Assembly: GCA_050258575.1 (NCBI GenBank) | Contig: JBLMYZ010000046.1 | Location: 1 to 35,336, forward strand | DNA: 35,336 nucleotides | From: JAPUDS01 sp050258575 | GTDB lineage: Bacteria > Patescibacteriota > Saccharimonadia > Saccharimonadales > Saccharimonadaceae | Direction: 5' to 3' | In this document: piece by piece, positions 24,716-32,388 of the stretch | Numbering within the stretch: the first letter of the stretch is position 1 | Layout: each line of letters opens with the position of its first letter | Made by a program: the position numbers and the translations under genes | Notes under the pieces: model-generated | Seen by the model: only the letters and a program-made list of their open reading frames with translations | What the model was told of the DNA's origin: nothing | Database searches by the model: none

Positions 24716-24738
24716 GCTATAAGGTCCGTCCTTATAGC
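24716..24738. repeat. REP-like palindrome, left
   Basis: Stem GCTATAAGG/CCTTATAGC with loop TCCGT. Its last bases help form the -10 box of the transposase gene. Confidence 0.85.
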
Positions 24739-24743
24739 ATAAT
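24738..24743 (+). promoter_or_regulatory. -10 box of the RAYT gene
   Basis: CATAAT, 6 nt before the ATG at 24750, starting at the last base of the left palindrome. Confidence 0.45.
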
Positions 24744-24749
24744 GGCTGT

Positions 24750-25382
24750 ATGCCTTCTCGAAACCGAGTCAAAGAATATGAAACTACGAGCTACTACCAT
24801 ATCTATACGCGCGGCGTTAACAAGCACGCCATCTTCCATACTGAAGATGACTATAGCTTCTTCTTAGGCCTCTTGAAACGGTATCTGTCGCCCACCTCAG
24901 GGAACAAGAAACCGAACCGTGTCGCGTACAAAAGTTACGCGGACAGGATACAGCTCATTTCTTATGCGCTCATGCCGAACCATATCCATCTTTTCGTCTA
25001 TCAGGAGGACATGTACGCCATACGAGACCTCATGCGGGCAGTTCTCACTAGTTATAGTATGTACTTTAACCACACATACAAACGGGTTGGACCACTGTTT
25101 CAAAGTCGCTATCTCGCCTCGCGGATAACAGAGGAATCGTATTTTGAACATATCACACGTTACATTCATATGAATCCAAAAAACTGGCAAACATCGACCC
25201 ACACTAGCCTCGACTACTTTTTGCAACGGCGCACCGCGAACTGGATTCACCCAGAGAGAGTTTTGGACAATACCCCTGAGCAGTATCTTGCATTCCTTAG
25301 GTCTTACAACGACACAAAAGCTATATTAGACGATATTAAGTGGAGTCTTGCAAACTCACCCACCGACCCCAACCTCACTTAA
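24750..25382 (+). CDS. REP-associated tyrosine transposase (Y1/HUH)
   Basis: A single-strand DNA endonuclease of the IS200/IS605-related RAYT group, which nicks hairpin repeats. 210 aa with the HUH motif in MPNHIHLF (H78, H80), N-terminal YYHIYTRGVN, and SYSMYFNHTYKRVGPLFQSRY, where Tyr near position 105 should be the nucleophile, then YIHMNP. It is full length and intact, and lies between matching palindromes, which are its expected substrate. Confidence 0.9.
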   Translation: MPSRNRVKEYETTSYYHIYTRGVNKHAIFHTEDDYSFFLGLLKRYLSPTSGNKKPNRVAYKSYADRIQLISYALMPNHIHLFVYQEDMYAIRDLMRAVLTSYSMYFNHTYKRVGPLFQSRYLASRITEESYFEHITRYIHMNPKNWQTSTHTSLDYFLQRRTANWIHPERVLDNTPEQYLAFLRSYNDTKAILDDIKWSLANSPTDPNLT

Positions 25383-25411
25383 TCCATTCCCTTTGCCTCT
25401 TCGCTACTTTG

Positions 25412-25434
25412 CTATAAGGACGGACCTTATAGCA
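25412..25434. repeat. REP-like palindrome, right
   Basis: Stem GCTATAAGG/CCTTATAGC with loop ACGGA; the exact reverse complement of the left copy. Confidence 0.85.
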
Positions 25435-25460
25435 ATCATACCGTGGGCAGGGATGTGTTG

Positions 25461-25937
25461 CTACGTCGTACGGTTCATGAGGTGGTGTGTGATTGCGGCA
25501 GCGAGCGCGTCGGCCGCATCGTCGGGCTTCGGTACGACCTTTAGCCCGAGCTGTAAACGCACCATTTCCTGAACTTGTTTTTTATCTGCCCGACCATAGC
25601 CGGTCAGTGTCTGCTTGATCTGTAGCGGTGTGTATTCTGCAATCGGCAAACGAGCTTTTCGTCCAGCAAGCATCGCTACACCCCGGGCGTGCGCCACACT
25701 GATCGCTGTTGTGACATTTCTCGCAAAAAACAGCTTTTCGATCGACATGACGTCTGGCCTGGTTTCGGCGATAACTCCAGTCAAGCTGTCGTAAATCTCG
25801 TCAAGTCGCTGATCTAGCGGTGTATGTGCGGGAGTAGTCACAACGCCAGCGTCAACAACCCGTAACCCGGTCGGCGACACGTCAAGCACACCAAACCCAA
25901 GTATACCGGTACCGGGGTCTATGCCTATGATTCTCAT
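25461..25937 (-). CDS. ruvC: RuvC Holliday junction resolvase
   Basis: Nicks four-way junctions symmetrically. 158 aa with RNase H-like fold: IGIDPGT (Asp7), SIEKLFFARN (Glu67), YTPLQIKQTLTGYGRADKKQV, and the C-terminal DDAADALA carrying the last acidic residues (D140, D143). The start at 25937 fits a TATACT box 6 nt upstream; a longer frame would overlap the previous gene. Confidence 0.97.
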   Translation of the reverse strand: MRIIGIDPGTGILGFGVLDVSPTGLRVVDAGVVTTPAHTPLDQRLDEIYDSLTGVIAETRPDVMSIEKLFFARNVTTAISVAHARGVAMLAGRKARLPIAEYTPLQIKQTLTGYGRADKKQVQEMVRLQLGLKVVPKPDDAADALAAAITHHLMNRTT

Positions 25938-25943
25938 ACGTCT

Positions 25944-25949
25944 AGTATA
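25944..25949 (-). promoter_or_regulatory. -10 box of ruvC
   Basis: TATACT, 6 nt before the ruvC ATG. Confidence 0.55.
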
Positions 25950-25953
25950 CGAC

Positions 25954-27534
25954 TTATTTGGGTTTCGCAAATCGCGCAGCTATTTTTCGGAAACTTCCGG
26001 CAAGATCTTCGCGCCACTCGTACACACCATAGCCTGCCACGCCAGCTGCCACGATCGCTAATGTCCAAACACCCCACTGAGCCGATGTGCGCTGCGCAGT
26101 GTTTGCCGCGGCTGTCTCGGCCGTTGGTTGTTGGCTAGCCATAGTAGTCGCCGCGCCGAGCACTTTTCGGCAACGGTTGGTTTCAGGGTTGCGTTCGTAC
26201 CCTTCGTCGCAGGGCAACAGCTCCGCCACCGCGCTGGCAATACTGCGGCAGCGATTTGTAAGCGGGTTACGTTCTTGACCCTCGCCGCACGGTTTTAACG
26301 CAGTTTCAGTGGTCGCGGTCGCTTTGGCACGGCAACGATTTGTCTCTGGATTGCGCTCTTGGCCTTCGGGACAAGCCGCCAGCGCGCTCACCGCTTCCTC
26401 GATCGTCCGACAGCGGCCAGTGTCGGGGTTGAGATACTTGCCGGCTGGACAAATAATCTCCTGGGTCGCTTCCACCGGCAAGACAATACGATTCGGCCCG
26501 TCTGGTTGCGGCGTCGTCGTCCACGCCCACTCCGTCCCTTGCACCCACGCATACGCCTGCGCTTGCTGTTTACTCGACGCCGGCTCATAATGCACGAGCG
26601 TGGCGTCATATACTTTTTCGCCGTAAACATCTTCGAGCCAAACATAGCCGCCATTTGTGAGATTCATCTTTGTTCCGGTATGCTCAGCAGACACCGTCAA
26701 ATAGCCATCAGTAGTAAGCGAAAAATCACTGAGGTAAAACGTATTTGTGTTCGTCCGCGATGCATGCATATCGTCCCCAACTCGCAGCACATACTGCGAC
26801 AGGTCAAGATCCTCATCGATATGTAGCTTGACGTAATCCGAGCAGGTTTTGTCGACAGCATTTGGTTCGCAATCTTTGGCATTTGGATACACTTCGACCA
26901 CGCTTCCCGGAAAATCTTCTGTCACCACATACAACCCGTCGTCATAAAGTACTGGCGTTTGAGCTGAAAACGACGACAACGTCGCCGTATAATCCTGACT
27001 TCCAGTCTGGGCGCGCACATAGTAGTCGCCGTAAACCGGTTTTTTCTGTGCGTCTGTAGCAGTTTTCAGGACGTAAACATCTGTCCGCCAACCGTCAACC
27101 GCCGCCGATACCTCCAGTGATGTCAGCAGCATGATTGGTCCAGGCGCTGGCACCCATGCACCGCCGTCAAATGACGCGTGACTCACCTCATCTACAACCT
27201 GGACCACCGCGTGATGTCCTGGTGCCAGTCGACCTGGCTGCAATGGCCGTATGTCCAACTGTGCGCGACTCGTCGTTACTCCATCACTGAACACACCCGT
27301 CACACGCCACTGCGACATGTCGAGTAATGCGCCTGACGAGTTAAACACTTCGAGGTAACGCATATCTTTCCCATCATCGCTACGCCGATACCCGGCAATC
27401 TTCAGCGCCGTGTCCTGTAGCCAGTACGTGTCGGGTGTTTCAGTTGCTTCTATAGCGCTTGTCGGCGTTGCCGCTGCGGCGGTGACCATAGCTCCGAAAA
27501 CCAGCACAAAAATCAGTCGTACGGCAAGATTCAT
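25954..27534 (-). CDS. Surface protein with lamin-tail domains and Cys repeats
   Basis: 526 aa. A signal peptide (1 to about 23) is followed by two lamin-tail-like beta domains: about 38-155 (YLEVFNSSGALLDMSQWRV) and about 255-350 (ending WAWTTTPQPDGPNRI). Then come four repeats of the form C-x2-G-x3-NP-x-T-x-RCR (362-376, 388-402, 416-430, 442-456), a linker, one membrane helix (about 487-506) and a basic C-terminal tail. It is therefore membrane-anchored with most of the chain outside. The start at 27534 follows a TATCAT box by 7 nt. Binding partner unknown. Confidence 0.75.
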   Translation of the reverse strand: MNLAVRLIFVLVFGAMVTAAAATPTSAIEATETPDTYWLQDTALKIAGYRRSDDGKDMRYLEVFNSSGALLDMSQWRVTGVFSDGVTTSRAQLDIRPLQPGRLAPGHHAVVQVVDEVSHASFDGGAWVPAPGPIMLLTSLEVSAAVDGWRTDVYVLKTATDAQKKPVYGDYYVRAQTGSQDYTATLSSFSAQTPVLYDDGLYVVTEDFPGSVVEVYPNAKDCEPNAVDKTCSDYVKLHIDEDLDLSQYVLRVGDDMHASRTNTNTFYLSDFSLTTDGYLTVSAEHTGTKMNLTNGGYVWLEDVYGEKVYDATLVHYEPASSKQQAQAYAWVQGTEWAWTTTPQPDGPNRIVLPVEATQEIICPAGKYLNPDTGRCRTIEEAVSALAACPEGQERNPETNRCRAKATATTETALKPCGEGQERNPLTNRCRSIASAVAELLPCDEGYERNPETNRCRKVLGAATTMASQQPTAETAAANTAQRTSAQWGVWTLAIVAAGVAGYGVYEWREDLAGSFRKIAARFAKPK

Positions 27535-27541
27535 GTTGCTT

Positions 27542-27547
27542 ATGATA
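27542..27547 (-). promoter_or_regulatory. -10 box of the lamin-tail surface protein gene
   Basis: TATCAT, 7 nt before the ATG at 27534. Confidence 0.45.
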
Positions 27548-27578
27548 ACCCTGCGTACCAAAAAACACAAGTGGAAAA

Positions 27579-28307
27579 TTATTCAACGTCCACATCGACT
27601 TGAATATCGGCGTTGGAGTGAACGTCAACGACATCGTCTTGGTCATCAACCGCGTCAAACAACCGGATGATTTTTTGAGCCGTTTCTATGTCGTCGACGA
27701 CAACCGGAGCTGCGGGCACGTAGCTGAGTTTGGCTTCTTTGACCGTTAGACCAGCCGCTTTTATACTACCGAGGACGGCATGAAGTGCTTTCGGGTCAGT
27801 GTAGACCACAAGCTCGCCGTCTTCTTCGCGCGCGTCCTCAGCACCGGCGTCAAGCGCTGTCAACAACGCATCGTCACCAGTCTCCGCGACAATAATCTCA
27901 CCTTTTCGCGCGAACTGAAACGCCACGCTGCCGGCGTCGGCCATTGTACCACCGTGTTTCGTAATAGCCGTTCTAACCTCTGGGTACGTCCGGTTCTTGT
28001 TGTCCGTCGCGACTTCGACGAGCAGTGCAATTCCACCTGGACCATAGGCCTCATACGTAATCTCTTCGAGCGCTGCGGCGTTTTTGTCCGCTACTCGGTC
28101 GATCGCACGTTGAATATTTGCCATTGGCATGTTGGCGGCTTTTGCTTTGTCGATCGCCAGCGCCAAACTCGGGTTCATGCCTGGGTCGGCACCGCCGCGC
28201 GCTGCGATAGCAATTTGGTTACCTAGTTTGGTAAATACCGCACCGCGTTTGGCGTCTTTGGCACCCTTTTCACGTTTGATCGTCGACCATTTGCTGTGTC
28301 CGCTCAT
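27579..28307 (-). CDS. YebC/PmpR-family protein
   Basis: 242 aa, full length: MSGHSKWSTIKREKGAKDAKRG, NPSLALAIDKAKAANMP, YEAYGPGGIALLVEVATDNKNRT, and GSVAFQFARKGEI. The family includes DNA-binding regulators and, in recent work, translation factors that relieve stalling at proline stretches. GAGGAAG precedes the ATG and a TATACT box lies about 35 nt upstream, so this gene has a normal leader. Confidence 0.95.
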   Translation of the reverse strand: MSGHSKWSTIKREKGAKDAKRGAVFTKLGNQIAIAARGGADPGMNPSLALAIDKAKAANMPMANIQRAIDRVADKNAAALEEITYEAYGPGGIALLVEVATDNKNRTYPEVRTAITKHGGTMADAGSVAFQFARKGEIIVAETGDDALLTALDAGAEDAREEDGELVVYTDPKALHAVLGSIKAAGLTVKEAKLSYVPAAPVVVDDIETAQKIIRLFDAVDDQDDVVDVHSNADIQVDVDVE

Positions 28308-28358
28308 ACTCTTCCTCGTTCCGTTTATACGCTGTTACTTCCAGTATACCGCATCTTG

Positions 28359-29804
28359 TCACTCGACGACACTCAGCTGCCGCATATCGACGCGGTGCCG
28401 TCGCCACACCGCCACTAAACATCCACCGAGAAGCACATACCAACCAACGACAACCGCTATTGACACCGTCGTGTCAAACCTTGCCCACGGTACGGCCGCG
28501 AGCGTATGAACGATACGCACGACATAGGCCGTCAACAGGCTAGCCGGTGCGGCCACGAGCGCTGCAACCGGTGCGATGAGGCCAACAACACCAGCCACAA
28601 ACACCGCCGCCATCGCGAAAGGAATCGTTGGGACGACAAGCAGGTTTGCGAGCAGCGACAACACTGGAACATAGCCAAACACCGCCACTGAGATTGGTAG
28701 TGTCATAGCTAGTGCCGCCACCGCCTCAACTACGAGTTGCACCGTCGCATTTGGTTGTTTTTGGTTGCGAGCAAATGCCCGAACGGCAAGCGGCGACACG
28801 ACGAGCACGCCAAAAAAGGCGCTAAACGACAGCCACCAACCAATATCGCTCCAGAGATATGTCGGCTGTACCAGCGCACTCCCGGCGGCAACCAACACGA
28901 TCAACTGCACCGGGTGAAATTTGCGCCCAACATACCACGCCAGCAACGACAGCAACGTCACGACAGCCGCTCGTGTCATACTCGGACTCGCGCCCGACAC
29001 CGCCACGAAACCCATCACCACCAGCGACGATCCAACGAGCGCAAGATACCGCGAAGTTTTCGCGAGCAGACGCCGCGCAAACCGAACAAGTATCGTCAAA
29101 TTGTAGCCGCTCGCAACCACAATGTGCGTCAGTCCAACCGTACGCATGTCGTCGCTCAAATCATCGGGCAGCGCAGACTTTTGACCAATCAAAAACCCCA
29201 CACCGAGGCTGGCCTCTGGCTCTGGCATGACACGCCTCACAGCTGTCGTAAACGCGTCTCGCATCTGTAAAAACAGATCAGTCGAGGCTGTTCGCTGCAG
29301 GACCGTTGCGCGGCGCATCGTGAGCACAAAACTACCAAAACCTGACCGTGCCTTTCCTGACAACACCAGCGTATCACCACGCCGCAGCGGCGTATCGCTC
29401 ACGACCGTCGCATACATATCACCGGTAAAACGCCGCTGGTCAAGCCGTATGTTCGTCAAACGCACCGTCCAAAGACTAGCGGTTTCCTCTGTGGTCGGAT
29501 CGTCATGAACCACTCCGCTAACCACTACATTCTGGTCAGCATAACTCGCCGTGCGCTCCAAGGCACTGTCATACACGCTGCCGCGGAACAACCCCAGTAC
29601 AACGCCTACCGCCAGCACGACTAAGCATGCAAACCAGCGCCTCGACCACATCGCCCAGACCAGCACAAGAGCGAGCACCGCTAGCCATATCCAGGCGAAT
29701 GTTATGTGCAGATATAGCGCCAACGCCAACCCCGCCAGACTCCCGCAGCCCAGCAGTAGCACGCAGTACGACACATGAAAACGTTTGTATCGCCACATAT
29801 TCAT
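28359..29804 (-). CDS. comEC: ComEC/Rec2 DNA-uptake channel
   Basis: The inner-membrane channel for transforming single-stranded DNA. 481 aa with N-terminal helices, a DUF4131-like OB segment (about 85-180) and the Competence domain (GVGFLIGQKSALPDD, THIVVASGYNLTILV, SGASPSMTRAAVV, LWSDIGWWLSFSAFFGV). The C-terminal metallo-beta-lactamase nuclease domain is absent. The start at 29804 (MNMWRYK) follows a TACAAT box by 6 nt; a frame from 29819 would start inside that promoter. Confidence 0.93.
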   Translation of the reverse strand: MNMWRYKRFHVSYCVLLLGCGSLAGLALALYLHITFAWIWLAVLALVLVWAMWSRRWFACLVVLAVGVVLGLFRGSVYDSALERTASYADQNVVVSGVVHDDPTTEETASLWTVRLTNIRLDQRRFTGDMYATVVSDTPLRRGDTLVLSGKARSGFGSFVLTMRRATVLQRTASTDLFLQMRDAFTTAVRRVMPEPEASLGVGFLIGQKSALPDDLSDDMRTVGLTHIVVASGYNLTILVRFARRLLAKTSRYLALVGSSLVVMGFVAVSGASPSMTRAAVVTLLSLLAWYVGRKFHPVQLIVLVAAGSALVQPTYLWSDIGWWLSFSAFFGVLVVSPLAVRAFARNQKQPNATVQLVVEAVAALAMTLPISVAVFGYVPVLSLLANLLVVPTIPFAMAAVFVAGVVGLIAPVAALVAAPASLLTAYVVRIVHTLAAVPWARFDTTVSIAVVVGWYVLLGGCLVAVWRRHRVDMRQLSVVE

Positions 29805-29810
29805 AGCAGC

Positions 29811-29816
29811 ATTGTA
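29811..29816 (-). promoter_or_regulatory. -10 box of comEC
   Basis: TACAAT, 6 nt before the ATG at 29804. Confidence 0.55.
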
Positions 29817-29837
29817 CACCGCCGCCTCAGTTTCTGG

Positions 29838-29843
29838 TATGAT
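29838..29843 (+). promoter_or_regulatory. -10 box of the 158-aa membrane protein gene
   Basis: TATGAT, 6 nt before the ATG at 29850, divergent from comEC. Confidence 0.5.
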
Positions 29844-29849
29844 ACATGT

Positions 29850-30326
29850 ATGACGCTTATCGTTATTGGCATATTGTTCGCTGCACTTTTCGCCACCGCT
29901 CTACTGTCGAAACGTCGGTTTGGAACACTTGGTTTGGCGCTCGCCGCCGGAGCACTGCTCGCCAACTACGCTAGTCGCGACACTGCGCAGCTGCTGACGG
30001 CCCTTGATATTCCCGTCAGTCCGTTTTCGGAAACAACTGCCGCGGCGATACTACTTATTTTGCTCCCAGCACTTGTCCTGCTGTTTAGCGGTCCCTCGTA
30101 TATGTCTCGCCAACAGAGTATCTTGGGCGCGCTGTTGTTCGCATCGATGGCACTGCTCCTGTTGCTGCGGCCGCTCAGTACCGGTCTCGACACTGAACCA
30201 TTTCGCGATATTTTACAACTAGTGGCACGATACACCAATCTTTTACTCGCGCTATTTATCTCCCTCGCCGTCGCCGATGCCTGGCTGACGCACAACATAA
30301 AACCCTCTGACAAGAGTAAAAAATAA
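29850..30326 (+). CDS. Small polytopic membrane protein
   Basis: 158 aa, about five hydrophobic segments (2-19, 25-42, 60-84, 95-112, 130-148) and a basic tail (KPSDKSKK). It is divergent from comEC and could share control with it. Family not recognised; the helix pattern loosely resembles CvpA-type proteins but no firm motif is visible. The start at 29850 is set by the TATGAT box. Confidence 0.65.
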   Translation: MTLIVIGILFAALFATALLSKRRFGTLGLALAAGALLANYASRDTAQLLTALDIPVSPFSETTAAAILLILLPALVLLFSGPSYMSRQQSILGALLFASMALLLLLRPLSTGLDTEPFRDILQLVARYTNLLLALFISLAVADAWLTHNIKPSDKSKK

Positions 30327-30333
30327 CAACCCC

Positions 30334-30362
30334 TTGCAAAAACAGAGGTATTTTGCTAAAAT
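30334..30362 (+). promoter_or_regulatory. Promoter upstream of the tRNA-Lys region
   Basis: -35 TTGCAA (30334-30339), 17-nt spacer, -10 TAAAAT (30357-30362). It points toward a roughly 90-nt leader with hairpin CATAT/ATATG and AGGAGAGG (30441-30448), then the truncated ORF and tRNA-Lys. Confidence 0.65.
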
Positions 30363-30449
30363 TTCCCCTGTCCTTTTGTCGTAATAACTATTGCAGTTCA
30401 CCACTTCACCATATGCCGAAAGCTATATGTTGAATCGAAAAGGAGAGGA

Positions 30450-30486
30450 CAAATTCTATGCCCAATTACAGGTCCGTAGCTCAGCT
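30450..30486 (+). repeat. Duplicate of the tRNA-Lys upstream region and 5' end
   Basis: About 37 nt match the region ending in the tRNA-Lys D-arm (30580-30616) with about four mismatches, including 15-16 nt of the tRNA itself (ggtccgtagctcagct). It stops abruptly in the D-arm. Confidence 0.75.
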
Positions 30487-30511
30487 CGCGCCAGGCGGCG
30501 AAAGCCCCTAG
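30458..30511 (+). pseudogene. 17-codon ORF behind a strong ribosome site
   Basis: ATG 9 nt after AGGAGAGG opens a 17-residue frame (MPNYRSVAQLAPGGESP) that runs into a tRNA-Lys-like fragment and stops at TAG. The promoter, long leader and ribosome site are those of a normal gene, so I infer a gene start whose body was lost when tRNA-Lys sequence was duplicated here. A real small peptide or leader peptide is an alternative. Confidence 0.4.
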
Positions 30512-30526
30512 CGCACATAAGGAATC

Positions 30527-30552
30527 GAGCACCAGTGCTCTAACCAGCTGAG
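30527..30552 (-). repeat. Inverted tRNA-Lys D-arm fragment
   Basis: Bases 30535-30552 are the reverse complement of the tRNA-Lys D-arm (CTCAGCTGGTTAGAGCAC). With bases 30527-30534 they make a GAGCAC/GTGCTC palindrome. The serine recombinase frame stops inside this fragment. Confidence 0.7.
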
Positions 30553-32210
30553 TTGCAGTTAGAAACCCGTAGTACCTTCCAAACTCTATACCCGATTACG
30601 GGTCCGTAGCTCAGCTGGTTAGAGCACCTGCCTTTTAAGCAGGGTGTCATGGGTTCAAGCCCCATCGGACCCTCCAAACTCGGAACAAATTGGAAATTGT
30701 CGCCCTCTTGGGCGATTTTTTCTTTGGTTGCGCGGAGCGCAAACCAAGGGTTTTTCTGGGGGGAGATTTGAAATTGCTCGCCGTTTTCGGCGATATTTTT
30801 GTTTGTTAAAAACAGGTTCAACCCAAAGATTTCGAGCAAAAGGCTCTTTTTGGCAGAAAGATTGTCATTTTGAGCGACATGACAGATAGAAACTGCCTTG
30901 TCCAGCCACTTTCTCATCGGTTCAACCCAACCGTTTTGCCCTAGCGAAATGTCGCTCATTTTTTCTTCCAAAGACTTCTTTTCCGCCATCAACTCGGCTT
31001 TTTTAGTCGTGTAGGTTTGACGGTCAATTATCTCGTCCAAAAATGTGTCGAGAAGTCTTTGCAGTTTCCCTGATACTTGGGCGACCTTGGCGCGGAGTTC
31101 GTCAACAGCCGCACCAGTAGCGTATTGCTCGCTCTGTTCGTCTGAGTCTATTTTGCCGTGCAAAATGTCTGCCCAGTCGTCAGGCAGCGCAAACTCATTG
31201 AGTTTGCTAGATAACTGCTCATCGAGCAGTTCAGACCGCACAGGCGGTTCAAGACATTTGACCGTTTTGCTTTTGCGCGTGCAGCGGTAATAGACATAAT
31301 TGTGAACGTTGCCGTTTTTCTGTCGTTTGGTTTTGTTCTCGGTAGTTATCATCATACCGCAGGCGCAGCGAAGCAAGCCGCAAAAGGGCATTGGCTCTCT
31401 GCCTTTATTTTGTTGGCGAAAACAGCGCAGGGCGACGACTTTTTGCACCTCGTCAAACAGTTTTTTGCTCATCAGCGGTGTATGTTTACCCTCGTGTTGC
31501 TCGCCAGCATACACGAAGTGTCCGTAATAAAACGGATTGGTCAAAATCTTTTTGACCTTATCAGGTTTATACACCTTTCCGCCTTTGGTTTTGACACCAC
31601 GCGCGTATAAATAGTCAGCTATATCCTGAAAACGACTTTCGTTTTTAGTATATAGCTCAAATATCTCCACGACGAGCGCGGCGCGTGCCTTGTCTACATG
31701 GATAGTTTTGTTCTTTGTATTGTTGTAGTAACCAAAGGGCGCGTTGCTGGGGTATTCGCCGCGCCGTACTTTTTGGCGCAAACCGCGCTTGGTGTTTTCG
31801 GACAGATTATCGACATAGTATTTGCTCTGACCAAAAGCGATATTGAGCATAAACTTGCCCTGCGACGTGCTTTCAAACCAAAAGGTTTGAAACTTCAAAT
31901 CGGCAAGTTTGCGCTGGTCGAGCAAATAGATAATCTGTCCGCCGTCCACGCTGTTACGCGCCAACCGATCAGGATGCCACGCCAAAATGCCATTGGCTTC
32001 GCCATTTTGTATGCGCTCCAGCATCGCGCCAAACTTGGCGCGTCCTGGCACTTTGGCGGACTTCTTTTCGATAATGGTATCTATGACGGTCAGTTGATTA
32101 TCTTTGGCAAACTTGCGGAGTTCCGCCAGTTGCGCCTCGATGGACAAAACTTGTTTGTCCTCTACGTCAGTAGATTTTCTGGCATACAAGATATATCTGT
32201 TATTTGTCAT
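30540..32210 (-). CDS. Large serine recombinase
   Basis: A site-specific DNA recombinase of 556 aa. The resolvase domain (1-140) has YARKST with Ser13 as the nucleophile, WHPDRLARN and the recombinase helix. A DUF4368/recombinase region follows, then a zinc ribbon (C277, C282/C284, C310, C319), a coiled coil (about 370-425) and a tail. Residues about 481-513 are encoded by IR-A, 511-537 by the antisense of tRNA-Lys (GLEPMTPCLKGRCSNQLSYG), and the stop lies in the inverted tRNA fragment. The native end before insertion was probably different. The start at 32210 has GGGAG upstream; 32222 is an in-frame alternative. Confidence 0.93.
   Translation of the reverse strand: MTNNRYILYARKSTDVEDKQVLSIEAQLAELRKFAKDNQLTVIDTIIEKKSAKVPGRAKFGAMLERIQNGEANGILAWHPDRLARNSVDGGQIIYLLDQRKLADLKFQTFWFESTSQGKFMLNIAFGQSKYYVDNLSENTKRGLRQKVRRGEYPSNAPFGYYNNTKNKTIHVDKARAALVVEIFELYTKNESRFQDIADYLYARGVKTKGGKVYKPDKVKKILTNPFYYGHFVYAGEQHEGKHTPLMSKKLFDEVQKVVALRCFRQQNKGREPMPFCGLLRCACGMMITTENKTKRQKNGNVHNYVYYRCTRKSKTVKCLEPPVRSELLDEQLSSKLNEFALPDDWADILHGKIDSDEQSEQYATGAAVDELRAKVAQVSGKLQRLLDTFLDEIIDRQTYTTKKAELMAEKKSLEEKMSDISLGQNGWVEPMRKWLDKAVSICHVAQNDNLSAKKSLLLEIFGLNLFLTNKNIAENGEQFQISPQKNPWFALRATKEKIAQEGDNFQFVPSLEGPMGLEPMTPCLKGRCSNQLSYGPVIGYRVWKVLRVSNCNSAG
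30600..30676 (+). tRNA. tRNA-Lys(TTT)
   Basis: A complete cloverleaf: acceptor GGGTCCG/CGGACCC, anticodon stem CCTGC/GCAGG with loop CTTTTAA (anticodon TTT), normal T-loop TTCAAGC and encoded CCA. The discriminator base is T rather than the usual A, and the IR-A repeat begins at the last acceptor base, so an insertion may have rewritten the 3' tip. Confidence 0.95.
30672..30777. repeat. IR-A left, 106-bp inverted repeat
   Basis: A perfect inverted match to 32407-32512. It contains hairpins GTCGCCC/GGGCGA (followed by a T-run) and TTGCGC/GCGCAA. After a non-matching hairpin (30779-30792) the match resumes for 13 bp (30795-30807 against 32376-32388). Confidence 0.95.
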
Positions 32211-32231
32211 AGTTACTCCCATTTGAACTCA

Positions 32232-32374
32232 AAAAGCCGCTTCGCTGGAATACAAAATCAGGCGAACCTAAAATTGTGCGAAACGGCTATTTGAGTGGTC
32301 AAATAGAAAAGTCGCCTTGATGATTTTGTATTCCACTTATAAGTTTATCACGAAGTGAAGCGGCTTTAGCCGCT
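32232..32374. repeat. Nested palindrome upstream of the recombinase
   Basis: Arms pair in order: AAAGCCGCTTC/GAAGCGGCTTT, GGAATACAAAATCA/TGATTTTGTATTCC, GGCGA/TCGCC, with a centre CTATTTGA/TCAAATAG at 32287-32306. A side hairpin AGCGGCT/AGCCGCT lies at 32359-32374. It could be a recombinase binding or crossover site or an operator. Confidence 0.75.
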
Positions 32375-32388
32375 GAACAAACAAAAAT

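Larger units (their letters stand above)
24716..25434 (+). mobile_element. RAYT unit with flanking REP-like palindromes
   Basis: A Y1 transposase gene bounded by two 23-bp palindromes that are exact inverted copies of each other. It sits between ruvA and ruvC in the opposite orientation. Confidence 0.8.

Noticed and set aside
28737..29270. A 177-codon basic frame opposite comEC
   Set aside because: Antisense shadow of a hydrophobic membrane protein; composition is rich in Arg, His and Gln as expected from complementing Leu/Val codons.
31698..32294. A 198-codon frame opposite the serine recombinase
   Set aside because: It lies antisense to the catalytic domain and runs into the palindrome; no motif, no ribosome site.
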